DNA of 64,000 nt from Silene latifolia (taxonomy: Eukaryota > Streptophyta > Magnoliopsida > Caryophyllales > Caryophyllaceae), in contig NC_133536.1 in NCBI RefSeq assembly GCF_048544455.1, positions 197,287,325-197,351,324 of the forward strand. The letters are read 5' to 3'. The notes beneath the pieces are model-generated. The model saw only the letters and a program-made list of their open reading frames with translations, did not search any database and was not told where the DNA came from. Made by a program: the position numbers and the translations under genes. Below, one piece after another: positions 12,191 to 27,418 of this stretch (positions are counted from its first letter, which is position 1; each line of letters starts with the position of its first letter).

Positions 12191-12199
12191 AGGACATAA

Positions 12200-13005
12200 G
12201 CGGTACCTCCCCGCGCCCCGCGTTATGCTTCCCCTACAAATTCAACATTCCCACAATAAATTGAAAATTCTACAATTGCAACTAAAAATCACAATTGCAA
12301 AGAAACAAAGAAGATAACAATATAAAATAGCCGATATAAACAAAAAAATCAAATAAAAAAGCATTTACGAACAAGAACAAGAAATCGAAATACAATTAAT
12401 GAATATCAGCAAAATCACAAATAAAAGAACGAAATCAACATAAATCAACAAAAACCAAAATAATACAAATTACACAATATATTTCAATCTCAACGAAGCT
12501 TGCGAAACTGAAATTGACAGGAACTACATCCATCAAATACAGACTAATCAATTTCCGTGAATAAAATGACAAGAAAGATGAGCATAAATGAGGAAAATCA
12601 ATAACTTAATTAAGGAATTTAAGACTAAAAATTACCTAAGTGGACGAAAATTCAGTGTTTCGACCAAGAAAGCGAGTGAAATACGATTGCGATATATCAA
12701 CATAAATCAACAAAAACCGAAATAATACAAATAAAACAATACTCCCTCCAAGTTTTATCAATCCTCCTTATTTCTCTTTTGAGCTTATTTTCTTATCTTC
12801 CCCTTTCATTTTTTGATTATCTTTTATTCATTCTTTATTCATCATCTCTCCTAAAAAGTTAACAATTTCTCTTACTTTATCCCACTTTATTAATTATTTA
12901 TTCATTATTCATTATTCATTCTTTATTATTTTCTCTCTCTACAACTCACACTACTTTATCCCTTTTTTTATTGTTTTCCTTATTTTCGGTGCAAAAAGCA
13001 AAGGG
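12200..13005. other. AT-rich DNA with MITE-like fragment
   Basis: A-rich sequence to 12740, then a pyrimidine-rich stretch starting ACTCCCTCC at about 12742 that resembles the left end of a MITE. No matching right end was found before the CACTA terminus at 13006. No gene seen. Confidence 0.35.
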
Positions 13006-13610
13006 CACTACAACAAATTGGCACTGGCGCCACGAATTACGTCACGAGAATTTATAATTCGTGGCAAAAATTGAATTAGCCACGGGAAAAAGTTTTCATA
13101 CTTCAAAATAAATTAGGTTGAAAAATTATGCCAAGGGAAGAATATGATCGTGGCAAAAAAATGCTTTCAAATTAAGCTACGCCTGTGACTAATAATTGAG
13201 TTTAACCACGAATTAAGCTACGACGTGGCTAATAAATGTCTTTTGCCACAAGTTAAGCCACGATCGTGGTCAAATAAGGCTTAGTGCCACGAGTAAAATT
13301 ATCGTGGCTAACTATTACTCATAGCCACGCATTTAATAGTGACCGTGGCGAATAATACCTATAACACAAATTGCGCATTTATTGTCGCGCATAATGCGTG
13401 AAATGAATATCTTATTCGTTGAGTGCATATTTATTTGAATTAATCACCCATTTTTTTCATTTTAATTTATGTTAAATTATTGACCTTGAAATTGGTGCCC
13501 TTAAGTTTGCCACTTTCTGCGTGCTACCCTCATTTTTTTACGGAATACTTAATAAACGAAAATCATAGCCATAAGTTAAGATACGATCATATTTTCTCGT
13601 CAAACCATAG
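13006..13610 (+). mobile_element. CACTA element, 5' terminal region
   Basis: Starts CACTACAACAAATTGGCACT, the characteristic CACTA terminus. It is followed by many subterminal repeats in both orientations around the core GCCACGA/TCGTGGC, the usual transposase-binding arrangement. The body is interrupted at 13611 by an LTR element, and no right end was found in the window. Family is firm from the terminus; completeness is unknown. Confidence 0.7.
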
Positions 13611-16361
13611 TGTAGACACCTCGTTTCTACACCTCCCACCAAACACTCAGTGATGATTTAGCCACATGTTTAGCATATGTCGTGATTTTGTGACGTTTTG
13701 TAAATCGGTTAATAAAAGGTAACTCGTACACTTGTGTCTACCCCTTGATTGTCATCTAGGTGTCATTACGGTCGTTTTGGTAGTAATTAGAGTACATTTG
13801 GAGTTCGGGTAAAAAATCGTCTTCATTTCCTAAAACCCTCAAATCGCGAGTCAAAAAGCAATGTGCTTGTCTACCTAATGTTAAGATGTCCTAAAATGTT
13901 ATGATTATATCTCATTTTCAGTCTCATACTCTTCTTTGGGTTAAACTTAAAGTTTACATTATAAAATGTGCATTTCATTTAGCTAAAATGACAACCCGAC
14001 ATTTAGGCCCGTTTTACGAGGTGATAACTTCTTTTTTGGGTCTGGCCTATTTCACAGAAGTTCTAGAACTTTTTCTTAGTTTTCCAAGGACATCGAAATC
14101 AACTTAATACGAGTCTTGTAGAGAAAGTTATGCCTAAACTACGACAGGCTGTCAAACGCGTTTTTTTGCGCAGAAAATACTACCCGAGAAAGGACGCACT
14201 AAATGTTGCACCCCTACTGGGAAGCGCAACACCTATTGCGCCTTTTTTCAATGCTTTCTTTTTGTCCAAGTTTCCGTGTTTCAACCTAAGTCGGTTGTTT
14301 CTGAATCTTTTCTTCCATATCCTTTTCCTAAACCCTACCTCTCGTGATTAGTATAAATAGAGGCCTTCGCCTCACATATTTTTCACGCGAGTGTCCGCCC
14401 TTCTCTTCTCCCTTTGCATTCTAAGACCACACTATTGCATTTCGACGCCTACGTGCTTGATCAATCGACGACATAAGCTCGGATCATTCTGAGAACCAGT
14501 CACGTTTGCATGACCGACCAATTTGACCACTACAAAATCAATTGAATCAATTTGTTCTAAATCCTTTTTCAAGGACACTTTCATATTTGCATAGATAAAG
14601 TCGAGTTACTACTACAAACCGATTGAGTTAAATCTCGCGACGCTAACATGTAAGTCTAAAGGTGTAAAATCCTATCTTAATTCTGTATTTGTTTTGTAAG
14701 AATTTATGTCATATGCATGCTCAAAACCGTTTTTTAATCACTTTTAAAACCCTTTGACGAAAACAGCAGATAAACGACGTGGGGAAGAATCGCATCAACT
14801 GATGCGCCTTCTGAAAAGGCCGCAGCATCTGTTGCGCCTCTTCCAGAGGTTGCCTTCAGTTGCTGGACTTCTTCTTCTTCCTCGGGTTTTTTTTCCTTTC
14901 CTCTTTTATCATTCTTTCTTCGCTCTTTCCCTTATTTCACCTAATAATTTTCAAATTAGTTTTTATTAATCTTTTTCAACCTGTTTCGGCTTAAATCCCT
15001 TATAATTAATATTTGCGGGTTTTCGTCACAAATTCAAACCCGGATTTTAGAGACTCGATTTATCCATATCAAGTCCCTGGAATTCGTCTTTTTTACATAT
15101 TTCTCTTTATTTTTCATATTTTGTTTTCTTTTGCTTTCAACCGTCTTTAATTCAAGTTTTGTATATAAATTAATTCCGACATCGTAGAATAACTATAACT
15201 TGTAATATTTTGTTCGTCTTTTATCGTTTTATGACGGTTCCATATGCATGTAATATGATTAAATCACTTATACTCGAGTTATATACCAATAATTGACATT
15301 AAATAACTAACGAATATTAGTAACCCGCGGGTCTGACTTTCACAGTCAGAACTCAATTCAAGAACAGTCGCAACAAGTGATGCGCCTCTTCCAGAGGACA
15401 CATTTGTTTCTGCGCCTGTTCTGGGATGGCTTCTGCCTCTGAACTTTTCTCGTTTTAACATAGCTTTTCTAGTTAGGATTTTAATCAACTATTATTCTTA
15501 TTATCACCGCAATTCGACATATTTTCCATAATTCGACTATTTTCCATATAACTCATATTTTTCATTTTTTCATTTTTTTTTTCATTTTTCATTATTATTT
15601 TCCTAATTTATTTTATTTCCTATTTCTTTTAATTTCCTTATTTCTTCTATTTTCTTTTATCTCTTTTGTGTTCTTTCCTTTTCAAATTATTTTGAGCATG
15701 TTTATGATGTAAATTCAAGTTTATCAATTGTAACTTATTTATTTATTTGTTTATTCTTTACTTATTATCCTGTATGATTTATTTACTTGGCATTCACATG
15801 TAATTAATCTAACTTCCAACTTCGACCCAATTGAGTGCTAAATTGTTTGTTCCCCGACGTATTCTACTTCTCACATGCTAGGATTAACCTATTGGATGTT
15901 GCATTGCATGCATACAAATTGACAACATATCGAGTATAAACCACATCCCTGATCATTAGTAGAGGCCGCTATCGAGGCGGGCGGGATTAGGTGTTCAAAT
16001 AAACGAGCTTTCTAATACGTACCCTCACCCCTTACTCAAGATCTATGTGAACATACGTGTTCATTGGCATCACGGGAGTCATTCTAGACATAGAATGCTA
16101 AGGGTAACGAATTTTTTAGTGTGCATGTCACTACTTTGTGTCTTGACATGACGCGAAGTATTCGAACGGTTCCAATTTTCCATAAAAATTGGTTCCGACT
16201 CCACAAATGCAGGCTTGTCAAATCTTTCACCTGTTTCAATGTCTTTCAAATCGGTAACGGCCCATGACGTGCCTCGGCCTCGCGTCGGAGTTCTATAGGA
16301 GAACTACCTCCGCCTCGAAATCAACGTGTGGGTGCACGCGGCGCGGGTGGTTGTATCCACA
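13611..16361 (+). repeat. LTR of the old Tat-type element
   Basis: Begins TGTAGACACC and ends TATCCACA, so it has the canonical TG...CA ends. Length is 2751 bp, long as expected for Tat/Ogre elements. A TATA-like box TATAAATAGAGG lies at about 14352. GC-rich short cassettes with GCGCC/GGCGC cores occur near 14160-14240, 14800-14850 and 15375-15425, as in the younger relative's LTR. Confidence 0.8.
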
Positions 16362-16364
16362 GTT

Positions 16365-16382
16365 TGGCGACTCCGTTGGGGA
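16365..16382 (+). other. Primer-binding site
   Basis: TGGCGACTCCGTTGGGGA follows the LTR end by three bases. The same site with one or two differences lies next to the LTR of the younger minus-strand element. Family knowledge links this sequence in Ogre/Tat elements to a tRNA-Arg primer; I have not verified the tRNA. Confidence 0.75.
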
Positions 16383-17765
16383 TGATACACTTACATGTTA
16401 CCCAGGGTGAAACTTGAACAAGGTTAGGGAATAGTTTATACGAGACAGTTGTCGATTTTCATTATTCGACCTTCTTAGGTCGTTTCATTTGGTCTTCCTA
16501 GGCTCTAAACCAACGCACTCGATCAATTGTCCCGTCCGGACGGTCCAAATTCCTATATGTGCCTAAAGATTGATAGTGATTGACGTCAACCATATTGCGG
16601 TACATAAACATGTTTGTATCAAGAGCTTTCACTACTCGAGGAAATGGACTAGGAACCGAACTTACTCATGTTTAGCACGGACCTCTCCACAGACCAGGGA
16701 TTGATTGCTTGATATGGCAACCCACCTTTCTAAGCCAAAACCTTTTAAATGCACTCAACATACTGTTATAATGCCTGTTTGTATGTGTGTGTTTTCCAAA
16801 TCAATCACGTGTATCTAAATTCCTCATTTATAAACAAAATATTATCAAAATTATTGTGTAAATAAGATTAATTTTTAAACCTTTCAAATTTCCCATTTGT
16901 AACCAAATAATGCTGAATTTTCCGATTTTCAAATTTCAATTTTCCAACAAAAAAAAAAAACATTTTCAAAAATCCATTTTGTAAATTAAATAATGTCCAA
17001 TTTTCTGTAAATGTAAAATCCTTTTCCTTTCAACAATCACGTTCTATAAAATTCCATTTTCAAATTTCAAGTTAATTATTAAATTTTCCAAAAATAAAAT
17101 CCTTTGTAAATTTTCAAAACAAAATATAAAAAAATAAAAAAAAAAAGGTAAAAAGTCCAAAAAAACCAAAAAACGTTTTAAACCAAAATATTTTCAAACC
17201 ATGATTCAATTGGGCAAAGTTAGAGTCAAAATTCAAACCGACAGTGTCCTTGTCGGAACTCTGTCGAGTCATAAACCCGTCTTCCTTTACATTTTGGGTC
17301 TTTTAATATTCAAGTCAGGTCCTAAGGCGTCACACCGTCATTTTGGACAACATACCCCAATTCAGTTAGGATCTAAATATTTTCGACACCTCGTGTAACA
17401 CGTGCCCGAGTCGTATACAAAAGACTTAATGGGGTTCACCTTTCAAATCTATTTTCTTTCAAAGCCATGTTTTTAAAACCTCCCTAATGACACGTCCTGA
17501 GGCTCAACACACGAGTCTCAATGGGCCTCACTCTTGAGTCTAAACTCCAGTCGTCTTCTTAACACCTATAAGCACACCTCGGGTATCTACACTTATACTC
17601 GAGTCTAGAATAAATACGTGTCATCAATCCCGTCAATAAGGTAAACCATGTAAGGGTCACTCCGTCAAAGTCAACACTCGAGTCTAAAATTAAAGTCAAG
17701 CACCATGAATTCAAACACGAGAAGTCGCTCACGACATTTCACGAATTCACAAGTCAAGTCTAGAT

Positions 17766-19640
17766 TTGTCGTCTAATCCTCGTGATTACTTGTCCCTTCC
17801 TGTGTTCGTTGATTATTACCTTATTATGCGTGATCCCATGTCGAATCGAGTTGTAATGCGCGTCATTTCTGTCGAACATGAATCCAATAAGTTTCGTCAG
17901 TCAGAAAAGTCACAAAGCAGTTCAAGCCACAATCACCGTGTCTCTCCCAGACGTTTATGCCATGGTCATGCGTGTTCAAGCTACAGTGCAAAATTTGAGC
18001 ATTCACGTCCTCGCCCTTGAAAATGGGATGGTGGAAAAGAACACGTCACCTAGATAAACCTCTAGTCTAGGTCGTCCAAAGCTTACCTCTTGCAATAACC
18101 GTCGTACTGAGAATGCCGAAAACAACCGAAAGGAAACCTGAGGGGCATCAAAGGATGATTTCTGATTTAAACATGTCTTATGCTAATGCTTTGAAGAGAC
18201 TCTCTGCCCAAGGTATGCTACATCCAATAGGCCTGACTCCGGATCCACCTTTAGAGAAGCAGGTGAACCTCTGAAAGGGCAACAAATACTGCCTATATCA
18301 CTAAGGCAGAGGCCATGATATTGAGGAGTGTTTTCTCTTGAAACACACCATCCAAAATATGATCGAAGAGGGCAAGCTTCCAGTGCCATATACCGTCGAG
18401 CAATTCGAGATGATCAACCCTCTTGGGTCTAGCAGCACTAAACATGATGAAGAATCCTCCCTAGACTGTTCTCATCTCCTCGATCCTCGTGACGACGAAG
18501 AGATCAACGTGCTTGAGGAAGACGATATCCAAAGTGGAATGCTCATGCTTTCCATTGCCTTCAATGAATTTTTCAAGTTAGAAGGAGCCATTGATAACCT
18601 ACACTCTCGGCTTTTCAACATGGAGAAACAGTTTGCTGAAATGGGTAAAAGCTTGAGGCTTAACCTCTCAAGATGAAAAGTGTCCAGACAAACCCTCCGC
18701 CTCACAGTCCTAGGAAGAACGCAACAAATGAGCAACTTATCTCTAGTTCGTCTCATCCAGGAATCAAAATCAACAAAGGCAACCTCATGGAGCATTCCTC
18801 AAAGAAACCTAACAACTTTCCCATGTCATTCACAAGTCTAGACATACCTTATGCCTTAGCCTTGAACAAATTATCCTCTCTATGTCTTCTTCAACCAATA
18901 GGGCCTAGCCCAGACCCAGAAAATAAATCTAAATTTTGGGATGGCAATTCGTATTGTCAATACCATAGGGGTAGGGGCATGATACCAAATATTGCTATAA
19001 ACTCAAGCATGTCATACAAGATGGGATTGAGGATGGTAGGGTTTCTGTCTCGCTCCTAACTAGTTCGGATACAAAAACTAAGCGGCCTTATAAGGAGTTC
19101 AACATTGCGGATGATCAAGAAGATGAACGACCCACCAATCATTTGGTTAAAAGAAGAAAAACGGACTCACAAATACCCGACCAGTCAAAGGAGGCAATAT
19201 TGGTTGAAGACGTTATTGACTGTCTGCACCCAGTTTACACCTCTCATTTGAAATGTGCCACCAAGATCGTCGAAAACTTATCAGCAGAGATTGTTCGTAT
19301 CGATGAAATCATCCAAGGAGGTTCACCGTCCACATCTACGCCCAACAATTAAACACTCCACATTACCGACGTAAAGGTTATAGAACCTTCACCAGAAAGA
19401 GGAACTCCGCCTCCAAGGTCATTCTCCAATTTATTCATGCCTTATACGATCGCCTTTGAAAGACTCTTTGCTAAAGGACTGGTTTAGCCAATCGGTCCAA
19501 CCCTAGATCCTGAGTGCGGGAGGAGAGGTCGCTTCTAGGACGGTTCTCAATATTGTTTATTCTATAGGGGTAATGGACACGACACGGAAACATGTTCCAA
19601 ACTCAAATATACCATCCACTATATGCTCAATCACGACAAG
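17766..19640 (+). pseudogene. gag-region remnants with a triplicated zinc-finger-like segment
   Basis: Short coding pieces resemble the gag 3' region of the young Tat element in this window. Both share blocks such as YANALKRL and DMIEDGRLP-like peptides. The segment that pairs a YANALKRL-like block with a C-x2-H...H...C motif (YCxYHRGxGHD) occurs three times, near 18190-18370, 18820-19030 and 19430-19640. The region is broken in many places. No protein can be expected from it. Confidence 0.65.
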
Positions 19641-20196
19641 ATATCTTTATCGACCCTCGATCCATTAAGAGAAAAAAATGACCCTCATGGGCGTTTTACT
19701 CTTCAAAGACATGAAGGTCTCTTGGGCCTTTACCCTTCCAGTACCCCAAACAACGATAACAGGGTGCTCAAATCGTTCAACGATCAAGAACGGACATTAT
19801 ACATTTATACCCACTCCGCTCCGGTTATTAGTTTGTCTTTGGTTTCGGCCCAAAAACCAAAAATAAAGGAAAATATTAATTATTAGATGACAAGTAAAGC
19901 CAATTGAGTGTGGCGGATCTAGAGCTGGCCAATAGCACAGGATGACCCGGCCCGACCTGCCCTTAGCCCTTTATTTTAGGAAATTTAGGTTAGCACGCCC
20001 TTAGCCTACTATTTTAGCAAAAAAAGAAAATAAAAATTGGCAACGCCCATCTTAGCCAGCCTAAAACAGAACACGGGTCTGGCCTGGGTTATATCTCCCA
20101 CAGCCCGGCTCAGCTCGCCTCGCTCACGGACCTGGTCAAGGCTTGAACAGAAGAGCCTGGCCCGCCCCCTATCCTACCCAGCCTAAGGACACCTTG

Positions 20197-22127
20197 CACT
20201 ACAAGAATATTTCTTAAAGTTGTCTAAAGCAGGCGTCTGTAAGCGCAGTCACCAATTTGGCGACGGGAAAAAAAAGCGGGCGACCGAAAACAGCCGCCAA
20301 TTGGCGACTATGGAATCTTATCCCAAAATCCGTATGAAATCCAAGGGCGACGCAATAATATCCAAATTGGCGACGGAAAACAGTCGCCAAATTGACGACT
20401 GAAAACGGTCGCCAAATTGGTGACGGATGACGGTCGCCAATTTTTCATCTCCTTCTTTCATTTCACCAGTCATTTATGAAATTTTTCATCTCCTTCCTTC
20501 ATTTCACCCGTCATTTATATTCCATTCAAAACAAAAACAAAAAACGCAACACACACCCGACGCCACCAGCACCCACCACCGCCACGGGAAAGGCAATTCA
20601 TCCACCGTAGGCGCCACATCACCACCGACCACCGGAGTTTCCTTCACTATTCTTCTTTTTTTCTAAAGATTTGTTTTTAACTCAAATTGATTTAATTACT
20701 TCAATCCTTAATTTTTTTGTTTAATTTATCACTTTAATTAGTAATGAGATTGTTATGATGATTTAAAAACATTAGTGATGCTTATTAAGTATGTAGTTCT
20801 AATTTATTTAGCATTTTTCTTAATTAATTGTAGTTAGGGTTAGAAATTGGGGGTTTTGTTAAATTGCTAATGTCAAATGACTAGGGGATGTAACCCGGGC
20901 AAAGATCAACAAGAGAGGAGGAGAAAAAGACGCGGAAGTTGAGTCTACTCATTATGGAGGGTCTCAATCTTTCCACGATCGAGTGTTGTCAAGTGTAATT
21001 TCTTAGTCTAAGCTTTTAATTTAATAGTCTTATAATTTCTTAGCTATTATATTTAATTCTTAGTAACATCTCCTTGTTTAATTGTTTGAGTAACATCTCC
21101 TTATTTTTTTCCGGAAGGCCAAGAAGAATAAGGGCAAGATGCCCCTCGGTTGTAGATCTCTTTGTTGACACCCACGCCAAGAAAACAAGCAAGAACAAGT
21201 TGATCTTCACGAAGGCAAAAGATCAAGACTTATATGTAAGTGTCAAAAATTTAATTTCTTAATGTGTTAATTATATGTTTTATCAATTTTTAGACAAGTA
21301 ACCTCTAACCATTAACGTTTTATCAATTTTGTAGGATCGATTTCTTGTCCAAAAGAAGAACAACCCGGACATTGCCGACAATGAGCTATGGTTTGATCTT
21401 GTTGAGGGGTTTCAAAGAGGAGATGTGTATGGAACCGGGACGGCAAAAGAGCTTTACAGCGATCCTCCAACAAGAAGAGGGGCCGCCTCCCAACAACAAA
21501 CTTATGCCCCGGGTATCGTAAGTCAGCTTCAATCTCAACTAGCCGCCAAAGATAAGCAGGACGCCGAGAGAGATGAAGAAATAAAGAGGATGAAGGAATA
21601 AATGGAAAGGATGAACTCCTATTTCGCCAATTGCAACAGTGCGTGGCGCACGCAAGAAAAGGATCCTATATATCCTAATTATGGAGGTAGTAGTGGAGCG
21701 GGAGCAAGTTTCCCGGTTATGTAGTTAGGTTATTAGTGAAAACGTTATTGTCGGGTGATGTTAAGCACTAAAACTCGTACTTGTGTATGAAACTTGATTT
21801 TATGTATAAAAGTTTGACGTGTTTGGCTTTCCTTGTGTTGTCTGCTGGTGTTGTTGGTTTCTTTGCAGGTTTTTACGTATTTGGCTAGGTCAAAAATGAT
21901 TTTAATGCTAAAAAACATGTAAAATTGGCGATTAAAAATGGAAAATTGGCGACGAATACCAGTCGCCAACCTTCTGATATGAAATTCGACATGGCGACAG
22001 ATTGGCGACTGAAAACGGTCGCTAACTGCCCACATAAAAACTGACGTGGCCACTAAATGGCGACGGATAACAGTCGTCAAATGCGGCCGACTGTTCTTAG
22101 TCGCCCTTGTCGTGATTTCTTGTAGTG
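20197..22127 (+). mobile_element. CACTA (En/Spm) element, 1.93 kb
   Basis: The left end CACTACAAGAA and right end TTCTTGTAGTG are inverted. The 3-bp duplication TTG lies at 20194-20196 and 22128-22130. Subterminal repeats with core TTGGCGAC and its complement GTCGCCAA occur at both ends (20260-20440 and 21930-22110). The interior holds a decayed gene resembling the plant CACTA-associated Ptta/En/Spm protein. The main DDE transposase is absent, so the element is nonautonomous. Confidence 0.92.
21110..21724 (+). pseudogene. CACTA ORF remnant (plant Ptta/En/Spm-type protein)
   Basis: Two coding blocks are separated by a small intron with GT at 21236 and AG at 21333-21334. The first includes VVDLFVDTHAKKTSKNK. 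The second runs DRFLVQKKNNPDIADNELW, then DVYGTGTAKELYS, a glutamine-rich part and a charged coiled-coil-like tail with KDKQDAERDEEIKRMKE. This arrangement matches the C-terminal part of the plant transposase-associated family found in En/Spm elements, by recollection of the family. A TAA at 21599-21601 interrupts the frame; the original stop is TAG at 21722-21724. The N-terminal part is missing or unrecognisable. It would have acted in the nucleus on element ends. Confidence 0.7.
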
Positions 22128-22771
22128 TTGCGGATCTAGAGCTGGCCATCAACTCGGGATGACTCGGCCCCACCCGCCCTTAGTCCGTTATCTTAAGCAA
22201 TTTGGCCCCGCCCAACCCGGGTCCTAAATTTCCAACCCGGCCCGCCCTTGGCCGGCCTTTTTAGCAACAAAAAAATGGTAAGGCACGCTAGCTAGGCTCG
22301 AAAACATAACACGGGCCTGGCCGAGTAATATCTCCCACAGCCCGACTCGGTTGCCTCACTCACGAGCCTTATCAGGCCCTAAACAGAAGAGTTCGGCCCA
22401 CCCCCTGGCCAGCCCGGCCCGAGAACACCTTGCGGATCTAGAGTTGAGCATCAGCAGTTCAGCACGGACTAACCCGGCCCAGCCCAACCCTCCCATAGCC
22501 CGTTATTTAAGCAATTTGGCCCGACCCAATCCGGACCTGGCCTTGGTCCTAAATTTCCAGCCCGGCCCGCCATTTTAGGATAAAAGAAAAAAATGGTAAG
22601 TCCCGCCTAAAACAGAACACGACTTGGCCCGAGTTATCTCCCACAGCCCGGCCGACCTCACTCACGGGCCTGATCAGGGCCTGAACGGAAGAGCATGGCC
22701 TGCCCGGCCCGAGAACACCTCTAGGTAGGTATAATTGGTCATCAAATGCAATCCTAAAATAGATCAATTAG

Positions 22772-22945
22772 TCTTGCTGAAGACGGGTCGGAGCAAATGA
22801 CGGGTAATGTCACTCACAAAACGGATAGGGGGGATAAGGTGGGGGCACCCCCATGTGCTTCCATCTCTCCTCTATTTGGGTCATTTGTGAGAGAAAATGG
22901 TATCCGTCACTCCAAAGTGACGGATACGTGCCGTCTTCAATGAGA
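22772..22945. mobile_element. Foldback MITE (GACGG type)
   Basis: Left end TCTTGCTGAAGACGG; right end reads TCTCATTGAAGACGG on the other strand. Inner inverted pieces around CCGTCACT and TCACAAA continue the fold. It is related in style to the foldback at 10081-10203. Noncoding. Confidence 0.65.
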
Positions 22946-23190
22946 TTTTGTGAAAATGGAAAGACAAACAATTGATTAACATGCCCAGAAAATAGAATAG
23001 CCAAACAAATAATCGGATTACATCACTTTCTAAACCAAGGCTGACGGGTAGACCTTTAGCCTCCTTCCTCTTGAAATCACCACTCTTTTTTTAGCCAAGG
23101 CTGAGATTAGCATTTAACAGCAAAACACTTAATCATTCTGCTGATGGTTAGACCTTTAGCCTCCTCCCAGGCATCTTTGACCACATTCCA
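22946..23190. other. Short direct repeat
   Basis: The block TAGACCTTTAGCCTCCT appears near 23048 and 23147. No gene recognised. The second copy adjoins the LINE remnant. Confidence 0.4.
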
Positions 23191-23530
23191 ACATTCGGGT
23201 TTGGATAGCCAAAAAGGTAGCATATATAGCATGCTGAGACGAGTGAATAGGTGAGTGATGCACCTCGATGTTCAGGAATAGGCTACACCATCCATTAGTA
23301 GCTACCGCCTTGTCAAGACGTTCCTGTATCACTCTATCTGTAGAGCAGAACCATCACGGAAGGCCTCCGTCATCCAAGTTGTCTTGAGGCCCTACACTCC
23401 TCTTCGTTCTTCACAATCTCACTAAAGTCACCAAATAAAATAAGAGGTGGAGTGTTGGCACCACAAATGTTCCGAACCATCACCCAAGTTGTGTTTATTA
23501 TACATTTCTAGCCACCCATAAACTCCCCCC
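23190..23530 (-). pseudogene. LINE endonuclease fragment
   Basis: On the minus strand a short frame encodes NTTWVMVRNICGANTPPLIL followed by FGDFSEIV, the GDFN-type core of the apurinic-like endonuclease of plant L1 LINEs. Downstream in another frame come ERLDKAVATNGW and a HHSPIHSSQHA-like piece, which correspond to the RLDR...W and SDH blocks of the same domain. The fragment has a stop after CRASRQLG and at least one frame change. No RT is attached. It would have nicked target DNA in a live element; here it is a relic of about 340 bp. Confidence 0.75.
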
Positions 23531-24640
23531 GCCCTCCATATCGGATTAACGTGTCTTTACGTCTATAGTCTGTCCATACTCTGCATGTCGCATCCGATAC
23601 TTGCGCGCAAATCTAAGTAATATCATTAGGTAGCGATATGCCTTCCTGATCCAGACTGATTATAGATCATGTCGGTAATGCCGACATGCCGTACTGGTAT
23701 TTGATAATCCTATAGTCCTATAGTTGAAGGACGCTAATGAAGCTCACTTATGGATGGTGCCTGTCGGCTGACGGGTGACGCTGGTGAAAATGGTGAATGA
23801 AGCAACAGCCAACATACCTAACTGGGAATCATAAAGGGACTTCATTGAATGATCCAAACATACGGAACTTAAAAGTTCTCAGACATCGCAGAATTATTTC
23901 CGCTTTCTTTCTCGACAACCAGATTTTGGTTCAAGAAAACAACAGTCCGTAGGCTAAAATGCTAAATCTTTTTTTCTAAATAGTGCAGTGAATCCCGCAA
24001 ATGTAAAAATGTAAAAGTTTGTGTGAATATGATGAAACTGTTGTTTTGCCTTTCCACCTTGTTTCCATACACTCCCTCCGTCTCAGTCTTTTGATACATA
24101 TTCCATTTTAGGGCGTCTTTCTCTTGGAACACATTGGACTTTAGACAGATTCCTCAATGTTGTTTAACCTGTACATTTCATTCTTAGGAATAGTAAGAAA
24201 TTTGAGACGCTGGACTAGAAGCGAGTAGCGACATAGTGCTACCACCAGCATAAGAGAGAATCCCGGGTACAGGTTATTAAACGGAACAGCATTCATTTCC
24301 GCTGCATCAACCCAATCTATGATAACTTTATCCATAAATTGATTTAAAACCTAAACATTCTAATTTTGCAATTGTAAAATTGATCATTTGTTTCGAAAGA
24401 CGATTTTGCAAGAGATGCAACATTTTATATTGCTTTAACGTCTTGGTAATAGATAGAACAAATGATCACATACCCTTCATCTACCTCCCTTTCCTAACCC
24501 CTTGGCTTCAGCTGCAACCAAACCACTGTGAAATATGGTATTGTCGTTGCATAGCGTACAGAGGTTCCCAGACTTGGCGCAAGAGTTTCGTATTAAAAGA
24601 TTGAAAAAAGGGGCACAAAATTCAGTGTAAAAATCAAAAC
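23531..24640. other. Intergenic DNA downstream of the ribosomal protein gene
   Basis: No gene recognised. A CTCCCTCCGTCTCAGTC piece at about 24071 resembles the end of a Stowaway-type MITE, but no partner end was found. Confidence 0.4.
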
Positions 24641-25042
24641 TAAGAATTTCAATATGATATCAAGACGAAAGGGAGAAGGGATGAAGAATAGAGAACTGGA
24701 CGGATGAGAGTCCTAGAATGCTTTAGCATTCACTTCCCAATTCAATCATCTATCGATAGCGTAACTATGGGGAGAAGAACACATCAACAAAGACTTGAGA
24801 GCAAAGTTCATCGGAAAAACTAGTGCGTGAACTCAAGCCAATAGTTTTAACGAGCAACAGTGGTGACAAAAAATGACATGCTGAAAGAATTATCTGGTGA
24901 TGCCAAATTAATTCGGCAACTGAGTAAAATAACTTTAAAAACATCATAAAAAATCTTCTACAGACACGTCCACAACTTGAAAAAGTTGCATAATAATAAA
25001 CAAAACTATCATAACCTCTCAAAAGAAATCACATAGGTGCGG

Positions 25043-27377
<2,335 letters not shown>

Positions 27378-27418
27378 TGTTAGGGTTAGGAGAGTGAATT
27401 CGGCTGATGATAATAAAT

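Larger units (their letters stand above)
13611..19912 (+). mobile_element. Old Tat-type Ty3-gypsy LTR element (fossil, 3' part missing)
   Basis: Parts in order: an LTR (13611-16361), a tRNA-type primer-binding site (16365-16382), a noncoding leader, and gag-region remnants to about 19640. The LTR start TGTAGACACCTC is homologous to that of the younger element at 32552-54405 (TGTAGATACCTC) but diverged, and the primer site is nearly the same. No RT, integrase or second LTR was found before the tandem repeats at 19913. The coding part is heavily broken, with many interruptions. Age cannot be read from LTR pairs; erosion suggests it is clearly older than the minus-strand relative. Confidence 0.75.
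19913..22719. repeat. Three-unit GC-rich ~290-bp tandem repeat
   Basis: Each unit starts GCGGATCTAGAG and ends near ACACCTTG or ACACCTCT. Units are 19913-20193, 22130-22431 and 22432-22719, rich in GGCCCG/CGGGCC. The array is interrupted between units one and two by the CACTA element 20197-22127. Unit length ranges from about 281 to 302 bp. No conserved coding was recognised. Confidence 0.85.

Noticed and set aside
11881-12192. Open frames on both strands taken as a gene
   Set aside because: They come from a short repeated unit; no recognised family or splice context.
24071-24090. Stowaway-type end CTCCCTCCGTCTCAGTC
   Set aside because: No partner end or TA pair found; the same applies to similar pieces near 26912, 46852 and 60670.
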